Of a DNA stretch of 64,000 bases, positions 1 to 9,100 are shown piece by piece. How positions within the stretch are numbered: position 1 is the first letter of the stretch; each line of letters starts with the position of its first letter. A program made the position numbers and the translations under genes. This DNA comes from Desulfosporosinus sp. (GTDB taxonomy: Bacteria > Bacillota > Desulfitobacteriia > Desulfitobacteriales > Desulfitobacteriaceae), in contig DOPM01000058.1 of assembly GCA_003513495.1 (NCBI GenBank), positions 264,484 through 328,483 on the forward strand. Direction: 5' to 3'. The notes beneath the pieces are model-generated. The model was not told the DNA's origin. It made no database searches and saw nothing but the letters and a program-made list of their open reading frames with translations.

Positions 1-57
1 CTTCCTCTGCATCCAGGCGCCGAGAAGTTCTACAAAGAATCCGGGGTACTGAAGTAG
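1..57 (+). CDS. C-terminal end of a TAXI-family TRAP transporter solute-binding protein (partial)
   Basis: Only the last 18 codons are in the window, ending at a TAG stop. They read LPLHPGAEKFYKESGVLK, and the LHPGA-x(3)-Y(K/R)E pattern is typical of the extreme C-terminus of TAXI-type extracytoplasmic solute receptors of tripartite TRAP transporters. These lipoproteins or periplasmic-type receptors deliver organic acids or amino acids to membrane permeases. The rest of the gene lies upstream, and the assignment rests on this short tail alone, so confidence is moderate. A strong terminator follows 15 bases later, closing this transcription unit. Confidence 0.5.
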   Translation, partial: LPLHPGAEKFYKESGVLK

Positions 58-72
58 GCATATGAAAGCTAG

Positions 73-118
73 AGGCCTCAATATTAATTAATTAAGATAT
101 TGAGGCCTATTTTCGTTT
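73..118 (+). terminator. Rho-independent terminator
   Basis: A perfect 12-bp stem (AGGCCTCAATAT at 73-84 pairing with 97-108) with a 12-base A/T loop is followed by ATTTTCGTTT. It ends the TRAP-type gene and separates it from glcD. Confidence 0.85.
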
Positions 119-260
119 GAGTTGGGGAAATTGAAAAATGATAAGTTTATACAAATAGACTAGTACATTTTGAGACTATTTATCAGTGATCGGAGTGTCT
201 TGCCAGCTTCAGACGTTGAGATTTTTGGTACATAAAAATGTAGGGGAGGAGGGTGAGGTT

Positions 261-1670
261 TTGCCAAGTAAAGAATTACTTCATCAAGTCGAGAACATCG
301 TTGGAAAGCAATCGGTCATGACTAAAATTGAGGATAGGTTAACATATGCCTACGATGCCAGCTTTCATCGACATATTCCAGATCTGGTTGTTTTTCCAAC
401 TAATGAAGATCAAGTAGTAAGGCTTTTAACTCTCGCCAATGAGGAAGAGTTACCCATCGTACCTCGTGGGGCAGGTACAGGTCTTACCGCCGGTTCAGTA
501 CCTGTAAAAGGAGGTATTGTACTTTCTCTCACTCGAATGAATAGAATAAAGGTTATAAATCCAGAGAATTTGACAGCTATTGTTCAACCCGGTGTAGTTA
601 CTGGATTTTTTCAAAGGGAAGTTGAAAAACAAAAACTTTATTATCCTCCCGATCCTCAAAGCTTTAATACATCAACACTAGGGGGAAATATTGCCGAAAA
701 TGCCGGTGGCCCGAGATGTTTCAAATACGGTGTAACCCGAGACTATGTTCTTGGTTTAAGGGTAATTTCACCATCAGGAAAAACATGGAATTTCGGTGGT
801 CAAACTATGAAAAACGTTACAGGCTATAACATGTCTAGCCTAATCGTTGGTTCAGAGGGTACTTTAGGAATAATTACCCAAGCGACGTTGCGGCTCATCC
901 CTCAGCCAGAGGCGAGGAAGACCATTATGGCCGTATTTAACCTTATAGAACAGGCAGCTGAGACCGTATCCGGAATTATAGCAAACCGTATTGTCCCGGC
1001 AGCACTTGAATTTTTAGATGACGTTTCTCTTCGTTGTATAGAACAAACCCTCAGTATAGGACTCCCTCTTGATGCAGCAGCCATTCTTCTCATCGAAGTT
1101 GATGGTTTCCGTGAAACTATCGAGCGAGAGATTCAACTCATCAAGGAGGTTTGCATTAAATGCGGTGCTAAAGGGATAACTATTGCTCAAAACGATGAAG
1201 AAAGTCAAAAACTTTGGGCCGCTCGCCGTGCCTTTGCCCCGGCATTACTTAAGTTAAATCCCACACGTATAAGCGAGGACGCGACGGTTCCAAGAGATAA
1301 ATTGATTGACTTTATTAAGGGTGTCAAAGAGATTGCAATAAAGTATAACCTAAAACTTGCCCTCGCAGGGCATGCTGGGGACGGTAATATGCATCCCAAC
1401 TTCCTTGTTAACACTCGAGATCGTGACGAGATGGAAAGGGTTGAGAAAGCTGTAGGAGAATTGTTTGCTCTTACGATTTCCCTTGGAGGGACACTATCAG
1501 GAGAACATGGTATTGGAACAACGAAAGCGCCCTATCTTAGTCAAGAACTGAACAAGGATACGATTGGAGTAATGCAAGCCATCAAACATGCCATGGATCC
1601 TAAAGGGATCTTGAATCCTGGAAAAATATTTTTCGGAGATTCGGTGGCTTTGCCATTCTCTCAGGAATGA
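261..1670 (+). CDS. glcD: FAD-linked 2-hydroxyacid (glycolate/lactate) dehydrogenase, GlcD family
   Basis: A cytoplasmic flavoprotein subunit that oxidises a 2-hydroxyacid such as glycolate or D-lactate to the 2-oxoacid. The N-terminal FAD-binding type 4 (PCMH) fold shows PRGAGTGLTAGSVP and GGNIAENAGGPRCFKYG; the C-terminal half is the FAD-oxidase C domain with AGHAGDGNMHPN and SGEHGIGTTK. The open frame extends to a GTG at 186, but a strong GGAGGAGGGTGAGG at 245-258 points to the in-frame TTG at 261, giving about 469 residues, the usual family length. The partner iron-sulfur protein gene starts 15 bases downstream, so the two probably form one enzyme. Substrate specificity cannot be read from the sequence. 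Confidence 0.85.
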   Translation: MPSKELLHQVENIVGKQSVMTKIEDRLTYAYDASFHRHIPDLVVFPTNEDQVVRLLTLANEEELPIVPRGAGTGLTAGSVPVKGGIVLSLTRMNRIKVINPENLTAIVQPGVVTGFFQREVEKQKLYYPPDPQSFNTSTLGGNIAENAGGPRCFKYGVTRDYVLGLRVISPSGKTWNFGGQTMKNVTGYNMSSLIVGSEGTLGIITQATLRLIPQPEARKTIMAVFNLIEQAAETVSGIIANRIVPAALEFLDDVSLRCIEQTLSIGLPLDAAAILLIEVDGFRETIEREIQLIKEVCIKCGAKGITIAQNDEESQKLWAARRAFAPALLKLNPTRISEDATVPRDKLIDFIKGVKEIAIKYNLKLALAGHAGDGNMHPNFLVNTRDRDEMERVEKAVGELFALTISLGGTLSGEHGIGTTKAPYLSQELNKDTIGVMQAIKHAMDPKGILNPGKIFFGDSVALPFSQE

Positions 1671-1685
1671 ATTGGGGGATGGTCT

Positions 1686-2906
1686 ATGGTAAATATTAAC
1701 GAGTTGCAGGGGATGCTAGATTTATGTAGTAGGTGTGGAAATTGCCAACAAATCTGTCCTCTATATGCGGAAGTCAAACAGGAAACCGCGGTGGCTAGAG
1801 GAAAGTTGCACTTAATCTCTCTCTTAGTAGGAGATGAGATAAACCCAAGTTCCAGACTTCAACAGATTTTGGATTTTTGTCTTTTATGTGGGAGATGTTC
1901 GAGCTTGTGTCAAAACGGTGTTCCCTCGGACACTCTTATTGTTTTAGGGAGGGCTTTGGTTAACCAAAGCATTCCAAAATTTAAACATAAGCTGATACGT
2001 TATATGCTCAGAAAAGAGCGAATGAAGTATTCTTTCCATGGTCTATATTTTACACGTAAGATGAGAATTGATATGCCCTTGCAATGGGTTGGTAAAATGA
2101 AACCTTATTGGCCGTATTATAATTTAATTACCTCAAATTTAAAAAAGCGACCTCTTACGGAATCTTTGCCTAAGGTAACCGAGATTTCACAAAGCAAAAA
2201 ACAAAAGGTTGGCTATTTCATAGGATGTATGAACAATTTTATCAGTCAATCAGTTGGTCAGTCCACATATAGTATTATCACGAAGTTAGGTTTCGAAGTT
2301 GTCATTCCCGACCAAAAGTGTTGTGGTATGCCTGCCTGGACTAATGGGGATTTAAAGTTAGCTGAGGAGCTTGTACAACTGTATGTCTATACGTTTAACA
2401 ACTCAAATGTAGATTTAATTGTAACTGATTGTGCTTCATGTGGACATTCATTAAAGCATTTACCAGAATTTTTCTTGAAAGAAGAGGGTAGACAATTCCA
2501 GACAAAAGTAATGGATATAAGTGAATTTTTATGTAACTATTTAGAACCCAGTTTTTTAAGATCTTACGAGGGAGCCATATCATACCATGATCCATGTCAT
2601 TTGCGTTATGGACAAAAAGTTATCGATCAACCGAGAAATGTTCTTAGGCTCATTCCAGAGCTCGAATTAAGAGAGCTAAATGATCCAGGATGCTGCGGGT
2701 TTGCAGGAACCTTTATAACTAGTTATTTGGAGACCACTCAAAAATTTGGAATGCAACGTGCAAAAGCAATTATTGATTCTGGAGTAAAGAAAGTTATAAC
2801 CAGTTGCCCGGCATGTCAGTTACAATTAGACAAGAATTTAAAAGATCTGGAAAACTCCGTTGAGGTACTAAACCTAGTAGAGTTTGTTGATCGTCTGATG
2901 AAATAG
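1686..2906 (+). CDS. glcF: Iron-sulfur (CCG-domain) subunit of the glycolate/lactate dehydrogenase, GlcF family
   Basis: Electron-transfer partner of the preceding flavoprotein. Two N-terminal [4Fe-4S] motifs are visible (CSRCGNCQQICP around residues 13-24 and CLLCGRCSSLCQNGVP around 60-75), followed by two cysteine-rich CCG domains (CCGMPAW and DCASCGH; later DPCH and PGCCGFAG). This GlcF/HdrD-like layout passes electrons from a 2-hydroxyacid to a quinone, ferredoxin or flavin system. It is translated 15 bases after glcD and is certainly cotranscribed with it. A GC-rich palindrome about 120 bases beyond the TAG stop is the likely end of the unit. Confidence 0.85.
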   Translation: MVNINELQGMLDLCSRCGNCQQICPLYAEVKQETAVARGKLHLISLLVGDEINPSSRLQQILDFCLLCGRCSSLCQNGVPSDTLIVLGRALVNQSIPKFKHKLIRYMLRKERMKYSFHGLYFTRKMRIDMPLQWVGKMKPYWPYYNLITSNLKKRPLTESLPKVTEISQSKKQKVGYFIGCMNNFISQSVGQSTYSIITKLGFEVVIPDQKCCGMPAWTNGDLKLAEELVQLYVYTFNNSNVDLIVTDCASCGHSLKHLPEFFLKEEGRQFQTKVMDISEFLCNYLEPSFLRSYEGAISYHDPCHLRYGQKVIDQPRNVLRLIPELELRELNDPGCCGFAGTFITSYLETTQKFGMQRAKAIIDSGVKKVITSCPACQLQLDKNLKDLENSVEVLNLVEFVDRLMK

Positions 2907-3025
2907 ACCAAGGCACTGTTTGTTACGGCGCCTTTCAGAAAAAGACTGATCGTAGGCTTGGGGCTATAAATTCTACCAGACCCTTTTTGGGAATTTATTG
3001 GACAAAAACAGAGTTCACAAAGGAA

Positions 3026-3060
3026 GGGCCGTAGCGAATCCGATTCGCTACGGCCCCATT
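3026..3060 (+). terminator. Strong GC-rich hairpin, probable terminator of glcDF
   Basis: GGGCCGTAGCGAATC at 3026-3040 is the reverse complement of 3042-3056, giving a near-perfect long stem followed by ATTT but no long T tract. It is the only strong structure in the 2907-3111 part of the gap and is likely to stop or protect glcDF mRNA. Confidence 0.6.
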
Positions 3061-3111
3061 TCATAAAATATTCAAAATATAAAATAAGTATAGAAATTTC
3101 AGAAAAAAGTA

Positions 3112-3140
3112 TTGACGATTAAATGTTTAGCATATATCAT
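3112..3140 (+). promoter_or_regulatory. Sigma-70-type promoter of the CoA-transferase/beta-oxidation operon
   Basis: TTGACG at 3112-3117 and TATCAT at 3135-3140 are separated by 17 bases. It lies just upstream of a double palindrome and about 300 bases before the first gene, so the mRNA would have a long leader (about 3148-3436) in which I recognise no known riboswitch. Confidence 0.55.
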
Positions 3141-3148
3141 TAATTCAA

Positions 3149-3176
3149 TAACGGAATGATATTCCGTTAACGGAAT
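3149..3176. promoter_or_regulatory. Double-palindrome operator overlapping the start of transcription
   Basis: TAACGGAAT-N3-ATTCCGTTA (3149-3169) is a perfect dyad. A second perfect palindrome, ATTCCGTTAACGGAAT (3161-3176), shares its right half, so three alternating CGGAAT half-sites lie immediately after the -10 box. This geometry is typical of a TetR/FadR-like repressor site that blocks initiation. No such repressor is encoded in the window; an acyl-CoA or pathway intermediate as inducer is only a guess. Confidence 0.6.
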
Positions 3177-3436
3177 AATGAGGGGGGAGTAACTACTCTT
3201 TGAATGTTTAAAATATATAAATATGGTGTTACGGAGGTAGTAGCAGGCTAAAACCTAAATTATCTAGGTGAATAGGAAACCTTCGCACTAAGATACAAGA
3301 TTCCCCAAAACACAAGAAATGAAAGGTCATTATAGTGGTGTGTGTGTATTCCGATTACCTTATAAGTAGTCTAAAACATCCGTGCGGAATAGAATGGCGA
3401 GTCTAATGAATTTCATGACTTAATGGAGGTGTTTAG

Positions 3437-4624
3437 ATGGTTGGGCCATTGCAGGGGATTAAGATACTAGAGCTTTCACGTACATTAGCGGGCCCCTTTT
3501 GCAGCATGTTGTTAGCAGATATGGGGGCAGATGTACTAAAGGTAGAACAACCGGGAGTTGGAGATGAAACTAGAGGATATACACCTCCAGCATTGGAAGG
3601 TGAAAGCTGTTATTTTATGAGCCTTAATAGAAATAAGAAGGGGATGACATTAAATCTTAAGACTGAGGAAGGGCGAGAAATCGTTAAACGATTAATCAAG
3701 GAATCAGACATACTAATTGAAAATTTTAGAACTGGGACAATGGAAAAATTTGGATTAGGTTATGAAGAATTAAAAAAAATTAACCCCAGATTGATATATT
3801 GCGGAGTTAGCGGCTTCGGCAGAACAGGACCGATGAAGAACGAACCAGCCTATGACCTGCTCTTACAAGCATTTGGAGGTTTAATGAGTGTTACTGGCGA
3901 ACCTGATCGCCCACCTGTTAAAGTGGGTTTCTCGATAGTTGATCTGACAACCGGATTATATGCAGCGCTGGGTATAATGATGGCGCTTTGGGTTAGAGAA
4001 AAGAATTCAAAGGGACAATATGTCGAGGCGTCACTTCTTGAATCAATTGTATCGCTTCAGACCTATCTTGCCCAAGGAGTATTAGCTACGGGCAAAGTCC
4101 CTCAACCTATGGGATCAGCACATCCGAATATTGCTCCATATCAAGCCTTTGAAACAAAAGACGGTTACGTAATTATTGCAGTTCCGAATGACTGGCTTTG
4201 GCGAAAAATGTGTGATGCACTTGGTTTAGGAGAACTCAAAGAAAATCCAAAGTTTGCACTTAACAAAAATCGAGTTGATAATCGAACAGAACTTATAACA
4301 TTAATGACCGAGTTTACTAAGACTAAAAGTACTCTAGAAATTACGAAAATGTTGAAGGAAGCTGGTGTCCCAGGAGGACCAATCAACAATATCGCTCAGA
4401 TTTTAAGCGAGCAGCAGGTTATTAACAGAGGCATGGTTCAGGAAATAGATCATCCGACTATTGGAAGCTTGAAGATACTTGGTGTCCCTTTTAAGCTTTC
4501 AGAAACGCCAGGTTCAGTTCGGTTGGCACCGCCGTTGTTAGGACAACACACTGTAGGTGTCTTAGAACGACTGGGTTACAGTGCCAGTGAAATCACGGTA
4601 CTAGAAGAAAAGGGAATAGTTTGA
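3437..4624 (+). CDS. CaiB/BaiF-type class III CoA transferase
   Basis: Cytoplasmic enzyme that moves CoA from one acyl-CoA to a free carboxylic acid, here probably activating the operon's substrate for beta-oxidation. The 395-residue length and the N-terminal LxxxxAGPFCSMLLADMGADVxKVE pattern are standard for formyl-CoA transferase/CaiB proteins; the catalytic aspartate is most likely D169 in SIVDLTTG. It opens a run of five same-strand genes with short spacers and a GGAG Shine-Dalgarno. Resemblance to carnitine CoA transferase CaiB is only at family level; carnitine, crotonobetaine or a plain short/medium-chain acid are all possible. Confidence 0.8.
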   Translation: MVGPLQGIKILELSRTLAGPFCSMLLADMGADVLKVEQPGVGDETRGYTPPALEGESCYFMSLNRNKKGMTLNLKTEEGREIVKRLIKESDILIENFRTGTMEKFGLGYEELKKINPRLIYCGVSGFGRTGPMKNEPAYDLLLQAFGGLMSVTGEPDRPPVKVGFSIVDLTTGLYAALGIMMALWVREKNSKGQYVEASLLESIVSLQTYLAQGVLATGKVPQPMGSAHPNIAPYQAFETKDGYVIIAVPNDWLWRKMCDALGLGELKENPKFALNKNRVDNRTELITLMTEFTKTKSTLEITKMLKEAGVPGGPINNIAQILSEQQVINRGMVQEIDHPTIGSLKILGVPFKLSETPGSVRLAPPLLGQHTVGVLERLGYSASEITVLEEKGIV

Positions 4625-4646
4625 ATCTCAGAGGAGGGAAGTATTT

Positions 4647-5801
4647 GTGAATTTTAGTATCAATGAAGATTTAGCAATGATAATAAAGACTGTTAAGGAT
4701 TTTGTAGATAGCGAAGTAGATCTTGTTGCTCAGCAAATTGAAGAAGAAAATCGTATACCTAGTCAAATTATTGAAACTGCTAAAGACATGGGTCTATTTG
4801 GTTTGAGTATCCCTGAAGAATATGGGGGTACTGGTTTGGACATGGTTGGCAAGTGTATGGTGTTTGAACAATTAGGTAGAACATCGAATGGGTTTACTAC
4901 GTTTATTGGTGCCCATAACGGGATTGGTACTGTAGGAATTGTTGAGATGGGAAACGAGGCGCAAAAGAGGAAATATCTTCCGGACTTGGCCGCTGGCAAC
5001 CGATTTGGTGCCTTTGCTCTTACGGAACCTGGCGCAGGTTCAGACGCTTCCAACCTGGGTACAACTGCCGTCTTGAAGGAAGATAAATACATCCTTAACG
5101 GCACTAAACACTTTATCACTAATGCAACAGATGCCACTGTTTTTACGGTCATGGCCGCTACTGACAAATCTAAAAAAGCCAAGGGTATTACTTCGTTCAT
5201 CGTTGAAAAGGATTTCCCAGGTTTCAAGATTGGAACAGTCGAACGTAAAATGGGTCTTAGGGGTAGCCATACTGCAGAAATTATTTTTGAAGATTGCGAA
5301 GTTCCTGTAGAGAATCTTCTGGGGCAAGAGGGCCAGGGTTATGTTAACGCACTTAAAATATTAGCTAATGGAAGAGCTGGATTAGCCGCCAGAAATCTTG
5401 GATCAATGCAAAAGCTTCTGGAGCTTAGTGTTCAATACGCTCAACAGCGAGCTCAGTTCGGGAAATCAATTGCCTCTTTCCAAGCTATTCAGCACATGTT
5501 GGCGGACATGGAAGTGGACATTCAGGCAACAAGAGCATTGACCTATAAAGTTGCGTGGATGGTGGATCAGGGAATGAAAATTATCAAGGACGCAGCAGTT
5601 GTAAAATACTTCGCATCAGAGGCTTACGGTCGAGTGGCCGATAAGGCACTGCAAATTTTCGGCGGCATGGGTTATATGAAAGATTTTCCGATTGAACGAT
5701 ATTATCGAGACGCTAGGATTACGAGAATTTATGAAGGAACTTCAGAAATTCAGAAGAATATTATTAGTGCACAGTTATTGAAAGAGTACGAATTAATCTA
5801 A
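4647..5801 (+). CDS. Acyl-CoA dehydrogenase
   Basis: FAD enzyme introducing the alpha-beta double bond into an acyl-CoA and passing electrons to an electron-transfer flavoprotein. The 384 residues contain the family blocks FALTEPGAGSD, LGxRGSxT and the C-terminal IYEGTSEIQ, whose glutamate (about residue 363) is the usual catalytic base. Translation starts at GTG behind GGAGGGAAG. It sits 22 bases after the CoA transferase gene and 14 before the hydroxyacyl-CoA dehydrogenase gene. No etfAB genes accompany it here, so its electron acceptor must be encoded elsewhere. Confidence 0.88.
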   Translation: MNFSINEDLAMIIKTVKDFVDSEVDLVAQQIEEENRIPSQIIETAKDMGLFGLSIPEEYGGTGLDMVGKCMVFEQLGRTSNGFTTFIGAHNGIGTVGIVEMGNEAQKRKYLPDLAAGNRFGAFALTEPGAGSDASNLGTTAVLKEDKYILNGTKHFITNATDATVFTVMAATDKSKKAKGITSFIVEKDFPGFKIGTVERKMGLRGSHTAEIIFEDCEVPVENLLGQEGQGYVNALKILANGRAGLAARNLGSMQKLLELSVQYAQQRAQFGKSIASFQAIQHMLADMEVDIQATRALTYKVAWMVDQGMKIIKDAAVVKYFASEAYGRVADKALQIFGGMGYMKDFPIERYYRDARITRIYEGTSEIQKNIISAQLLKEYELI

Positions 5802-5815
5802 GGAGGGAAGAGCTA

Positions 5816-6673
5816 ATGAGTTTAAAAAAAGTCTCGATTGTTGGTTCAGGAACTATGGGAAGAGGAATTGCTCATGTATGTGCTCTAAATAGTTTTGAAG
5901 TAACTATGCAGGACATTAGTGATGAAGTATTAGCTAAATCTCTAAAGATTATAGAAGGAAATATGCAAAAAGGAGTAGATCGTGGTAAAGTAACTCCTCA
6001 AGCTAAAGAAGAGGCCCTAGCTCGTATACACTGTGTCACAGATTTACAAAAAGCCGTAATGGATGCTGATCTGGTGATTGAAGCCGTCCCCGAAATAATG
6101 GAGTTAAAGTGGGAGGTTTTCACCAAGTTAGACCAATTCTGCCCAACCCATACTATTTTAGCTACAAATACCTCGGCAAAAAGCATTACAGAAATAGCAG
6201 CTGTTACAAAAAGACCCGAGAAAGTGATCGGATTGCACTTTTTCAATCCTGTTCACATGATGAAGTTGGTAGAAATAATCTGCGCTTTGGAAACTTCTGA
6301 AGAAACCTACCAAATAGCAACTGCGATGTGTCAACAAATGGGCAAGGAAACAGTTAAGATTAATGAATATCCCGGGTTCGTAACCACGAGAATCAATGCT
6401 ATGATTGGAAACGAAGCCTTTAATATGCTTCAGGAAGGACTTGGTACACCTGAAGATATCGACAAAGCATTAAAGCTTGGTCTGAATCACCCCATGGGGC
6501 CTTTTGAGATGGTAGACCTAGTTGGATTGGATGTTCGGTTAAAAATCCTTGAATATTTACACGAAACACTCGGTGAAAAATATAGACCCGCTCCTCTCAT
6601 GGTCAAATACGTAAAAGCCGGTAGATTAGGTCGTAAAGTAGGTAAAGGCGTATACGACTATACTGAAAAATAG
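5816..6673 (+). CDS. 3-hydroxyacyl-CoA (3-hydroxybutyryl-CoA) dehydrogenase
   Basis: NAD(P)-dependent oxidation of 3-hydroxyacyl-CoA to 3-oxoacyl-CoA. The N-terminal dinucleotide fold carries GSGTMGRGIAH (residues 10-20). The catalytic histidine block reads HFFNPVHMMKLVEI, and the C-terminal dimer domain contains NHPMGPFEMVDLVGLDV. At 285 residues it is the short, monofunctional clostridial Hbd type. An AGGAGGGAAG ribosome site precedes ATG. Position between the dehydrogenase and hydratase genes fits a complete beta-oxidation operon. Confidence 0.88.
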   Translation: MSLKKVSIVGSGTMGRGIAHVCALNSFEVTMQDISDEVLAKSLKIIEGNMQKGVDRGKVTPQAKEEALARIHCVTDLQKAVMDADLVIEAVPEIMELKWEVFTKLDQFCPTHTILATNTSAKSITEIAAVTKRPEKVIGLHFFNPVHMMKLVEIICALETSEETYQIATAMCQQMGKETVKINEYPGFVTTRINAMIGNEAFNMLQEGLGTPEDIDKALKLGLNHPMGPFEMVDLVGLDVRLKILEYLHETLGEKYRPAPLMVKYVKAGRLGRKVGKGVYDYTEK

Positions 6674-6686
6674 GGGGCAGAATGTC

Positions 6687-7463
6687 ATGGAACTTAAAAA
6701 TATTTGCATAGAAATTGATGAATGTATTGGTATCGTTACTATTAACCGCCCCGAAGTACGTAACGCTTTGGATTGGCAGACTGTAAGGGAATTGGCAGAA
6801 GTTATTAATTCAGTTGAACAGAATAAAAAGATCAAAGTAGTTATATTTACTGGAGCCGGTGAAAAAGCCTTTGTCGCAGGGGCTGATGTAGCAGCCTTAA
6901 AAGAACGTACGGTTTTGGAAACGTATTTAAACGAAAATCAAGCGATTCTTAACCAACTTGCAGCCATGAAGAAGGTTACGATTGCTGCAATCAACGGCGT
7001 TGCATTAGGCGGTGGCTGTGAGCTTGCTTTAGCATGTGACCTCAGAATTGCCTCAGATAATGTCAAACTTGGGCAACCAGAATTAACCTTGGGTATTTTG
7101 CCTGGGGCGGGAGGAACTCAGCGACTGAGCCGACTTGTTGGTCTAGGTAAAGCTAAAGAACTAATATTTACCGGGGAAATTATTGATGCTTCAGAAGCCT
7201 TGAGGATAGGGCTTGTTAATAAGGTTGTTTCAAAAGGAGAGGCACTCCAAGCAGCTAAAGAAATGGCTCATAAGATATTGTTGAAGGGCCCCACCGCTGT
7301 GTGCTTTGCCAAGGAGGTAATTAATTTAGGTATAAATACAGACTTAAATACTGGACTTTATATAGAAAGGTTGGCTCAGACAGTTTTATTTAGTACGGAA
7401 GACCGATATGAGGGATTGTCAGCCTTTTTGGAAAAAAGATCTCCAGATTTTAAGGGTAGGTAA
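6687..7463 (+). CDS. Enoyl-CoA hydratase/isomerase (crotonase family)
   Basis: Hydrates 2-enoyl-CoA to 3-hydroxyacyl-CoA. The 258-residue crotonase fold shows the oxyanion-hole motifs AFVAGADVAALKE and INGVALGGGCELALACDLRIA, and GQPELTLGILPGAGGTQRL with the acidic residue expected of true hydratases. It lies 13 bases after the hydroxyacyl-CoA dehydrogenase gene. A related carnitinyl-CoA dehydratase (CaiD) role cannot be excluded from sequence, but the companion genes favour ordinary beta-oxidation. Confidence 0.86.
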   Translation: MELKNICIEIDECIGIVTINRPEVRNALDWQTVRELAEVINSVEQNKKIKVVIFTGAGEKAFVAGADVAALKERTVLETYLNENQAILNQLAAMKKVTIAAINGVALGGGCELALACDLRIASDNVKLGQPELTLGILPGAGGTQRLSRLVGLGKAKELIFTGEIIDASEALRIGLVNKVVSKGEALQAAKEMAHKILLKGPTAVCFAKEVINLGINTDLNTGLYIERLAQTVLFSTEDRYEGLSAFLEKRSPDFKGR

Positions 7464-7579
7464 GGCAAGTCTTATATTAATTCAGGATCATTTCATGCCA
7501 TGTTCCGAACTCACGAAACTTCATAATGAGAAGTAGAAAAGTAGAATCAAGAAAAACTTTCAGTTATGGGGGGAATTCA

Positions 7580-8773
7580 ATGGAAGAAGTAGTCATCGTA
7601 TCGGCTGCTCGTACAGCTGTAGGGAAAATGGGGGGAGCCCTTAAGAATATTTTGCCGGAAGATTTGGCCTCCTTTGTAATTCGGGAGGCAATTAAACGCA
7701 CTGGAGTAGGGCTTAAGCAACTGGACGAAGTAATTTTCGGTCATGGTAAACAAAGTGCCGATAATCCCAATATTGCTCGTTTAAGTGCACTAAAAGCAGG
7801 ACTACCTGTGGAAGTGCCTGGTTACACGGTCCATCGACAATGTGGATCTGGTCTTCAAGCAATTCTCAATGGATCACACCAGATTGCCTTGGGGCTAAAT
7901 GACGCTGTTGTTGTTGGAGGAGTCGAGTCAATGAGCACAGCTCCCTATTACAGTCGTCAAGTCAGGTATGGTGCAAATGCTGGAAATGTTTTATTACTAG
8001 ACCCTAATACGGAGAGTCAACCCCGTTCTCAACCAGCCAAGGAATACGGGGAATTGACTATGGGGATGACTGCCGAAAACCTGGCTGCAAAGTACAATAT
8101 TAGTAGGCTGGAACAAGATCAGTTTGCCTTACAAAGCCAGGAACGGGCTTTCATGGCTATCGATACGGGTAAATTTAGAGAAGAAATTGTGCCATTACCA
8201 ATTCCTAACCTCAAAGGGGAAATTAACCATTTTGCAGTTGATGAACATCCGCGAAAGACAAATATTGAAGCCTTAAGCTCGCTTAAACCGGCCTTTAGAC
8301 AAAACGGAACAGTAACAGCGGGCAACTCTTCTGGTCGAAATGATGGAGCATCTTCTTTAATATTAATGTCTGCTCGGAAGGCAAAAGAGTTAGGAATTAA
8401 GCCCTTGGCAAGAATTATCTCGGAAGGAGTCTCAGGTGTTTCGCCTGAAATCATGGGCATTGGTCCAGTTGAAGCAACTAGACAAGCTTTGACCCGAGCG
8501 AGCTTGACTCTGGAGGATCTTGATCTTATTGAATTAAATGAAGCATTTGCAGCCCAATCGTTAGCCGTACTTAAAGAACTAGGTTTGGGTACTGAAAAAG
8601 TCAATGTAAATGGTGGAGCAATTGCTCTTGGTCACCCTATCGGAAATTCTGGAGCTCGAATTGTAGTAACTCTCCTGTATGAAATGAAGCGTCGTCAAGC
8701 TCGATATGGTTTGGCAACCCTCTGTATTGCAGGGGGGCAAGGGTTAGCAATAATAATTGAAAATGTTCGCTAG
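7580..8773 (+). CDS. Acetyl-CoA C-acyltransferase (thiolase)
   Basis: Cleaves 3-oxoacyl-CoA with CoA to acetyl-CoA and a shortened acyl-CoA, or condenses in reverse. The nucleophilic cysteine is C88 in VHRQCGSG; NEAFAAQ, GGAIALGHPIGNSGAR and the C-terminal CIAGGQG supply the other active-site residues. The open frame begins at 7526, but the GGGGGG directly before ATG 7580 and the standard MEEVVIVSAARTAVG start make 7580 the true start, for 397 residues. It is the last gene of the operon and is followed by a terminator. Confidence 0.88.
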   Translation: MEEVVIVSAARTAVGKMGGALKNILPEDLASFVIREAIKRTGVGLKQLDEVIFGHGKQSADNPNIARLSALKAGLPVEVPGYTVHRQCGSGLQAILNGSHQIALGLNDAVVVGGVESMSTAPYYSRQVRYGANAGNVLLLDPNTESQPRSQPAKEYGELTMGMTAENLAAKYNISRLEQDQFALQSQERAFMAIDTGKFREEIVPLPIPNLKGEINHFAVDEHPRKTNIEALSSLKPAFRQNGTVTAGNSSGRNDGASSLILMSARKAKELGIKPLARIISEGVSGVSPEIMGIGPVEATRQALTRASLTLEDLDLIELNEAFAAQSLAVLKELGLGTEKVNVNGGAIALGHPIGNSGARIVVTLLYEMKRRQARYGLATLCIAGGQGLAIIIENVR

Positions 8774-8784
8774 TATTACAATAA

Positions 8785-8830
8785 GCAAAATCCGATGCGT
8801 CAAAAAAGTCATCGGATTTGCTTTATTATA
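8785..8830 (+). terminator. Rho-independent terminator of the beta-oxidation operon
   Basis: GCAAAATCCGATG (8785-8797) pairs with CATCGGATTTGC (8810-8821) with one bulged A, followed by TTTATTATATT. Confidence 0.85.
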
Positions 8831-8947
8831 TTAAAGCTTTTTAATGGTTTGGCAGTACTATTGGTAGGAAAAATGCCTTGAGCAACGGGTAGTTTTTCAC
8901 TTTAACGTCTAGAATATTCACGAAATAACTGCAACCATACATTAATC

Positions 8948-8965
8948 TGATGCCCATTTGCATCA
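8948..8965. promoter_or_regulatory. Candidate enhancer site for a sigma-54 activator
   Basis: TGATGC-N6-GCATCA is a perfect dyad about 150 bases upstream of the -24/-12 promoter at 9101. The same ATGC-N6-GCAT core recurs at 13392 and 15565, next to the two activator genes, suggesting one shared regulator. The rest of the 8774-9191 gap holds a terminator and the promoter. Confidence 0.5.
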
Positions 8966-9100
8966 TCGCACATCATGAAAGTCTTAAGATAGAGAAGTAA
9001 AGTTCATATTAAATCAGAAATATAAAATGTCTAAGTGCATTTTGTGACTTATAGATTAACTTGGAGCTGTTGAAAATCCCTTATGAAATAAGTGAAAACC

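Noticed and set aside
3230..3436. Riboswitch in the long leader of the CoA transferase operon
   Set aside because: I compared it by eye with cobalamin, THF, c-di-GMP and glycine riboswitch cores and found no convincing match.
4763..5227. 154-residue minus-strand open frame
   Set aside because: Lies wholly inside the acyl-CoA dehydrogenase gene, antisense, with low-complexity composition.
8119..8604. 161-residue open frame on the minus strand
   Set aside because: It is the antisense shadow of the thiolase gene, has no ribosome site and resembles no family.
8849..8866. Possible sigma-54 promoter TTGGCAG-N5-TTGG
   Set aside because: The -12 element has GG in place of the invariant GC; a proper promoter lies at 9101.
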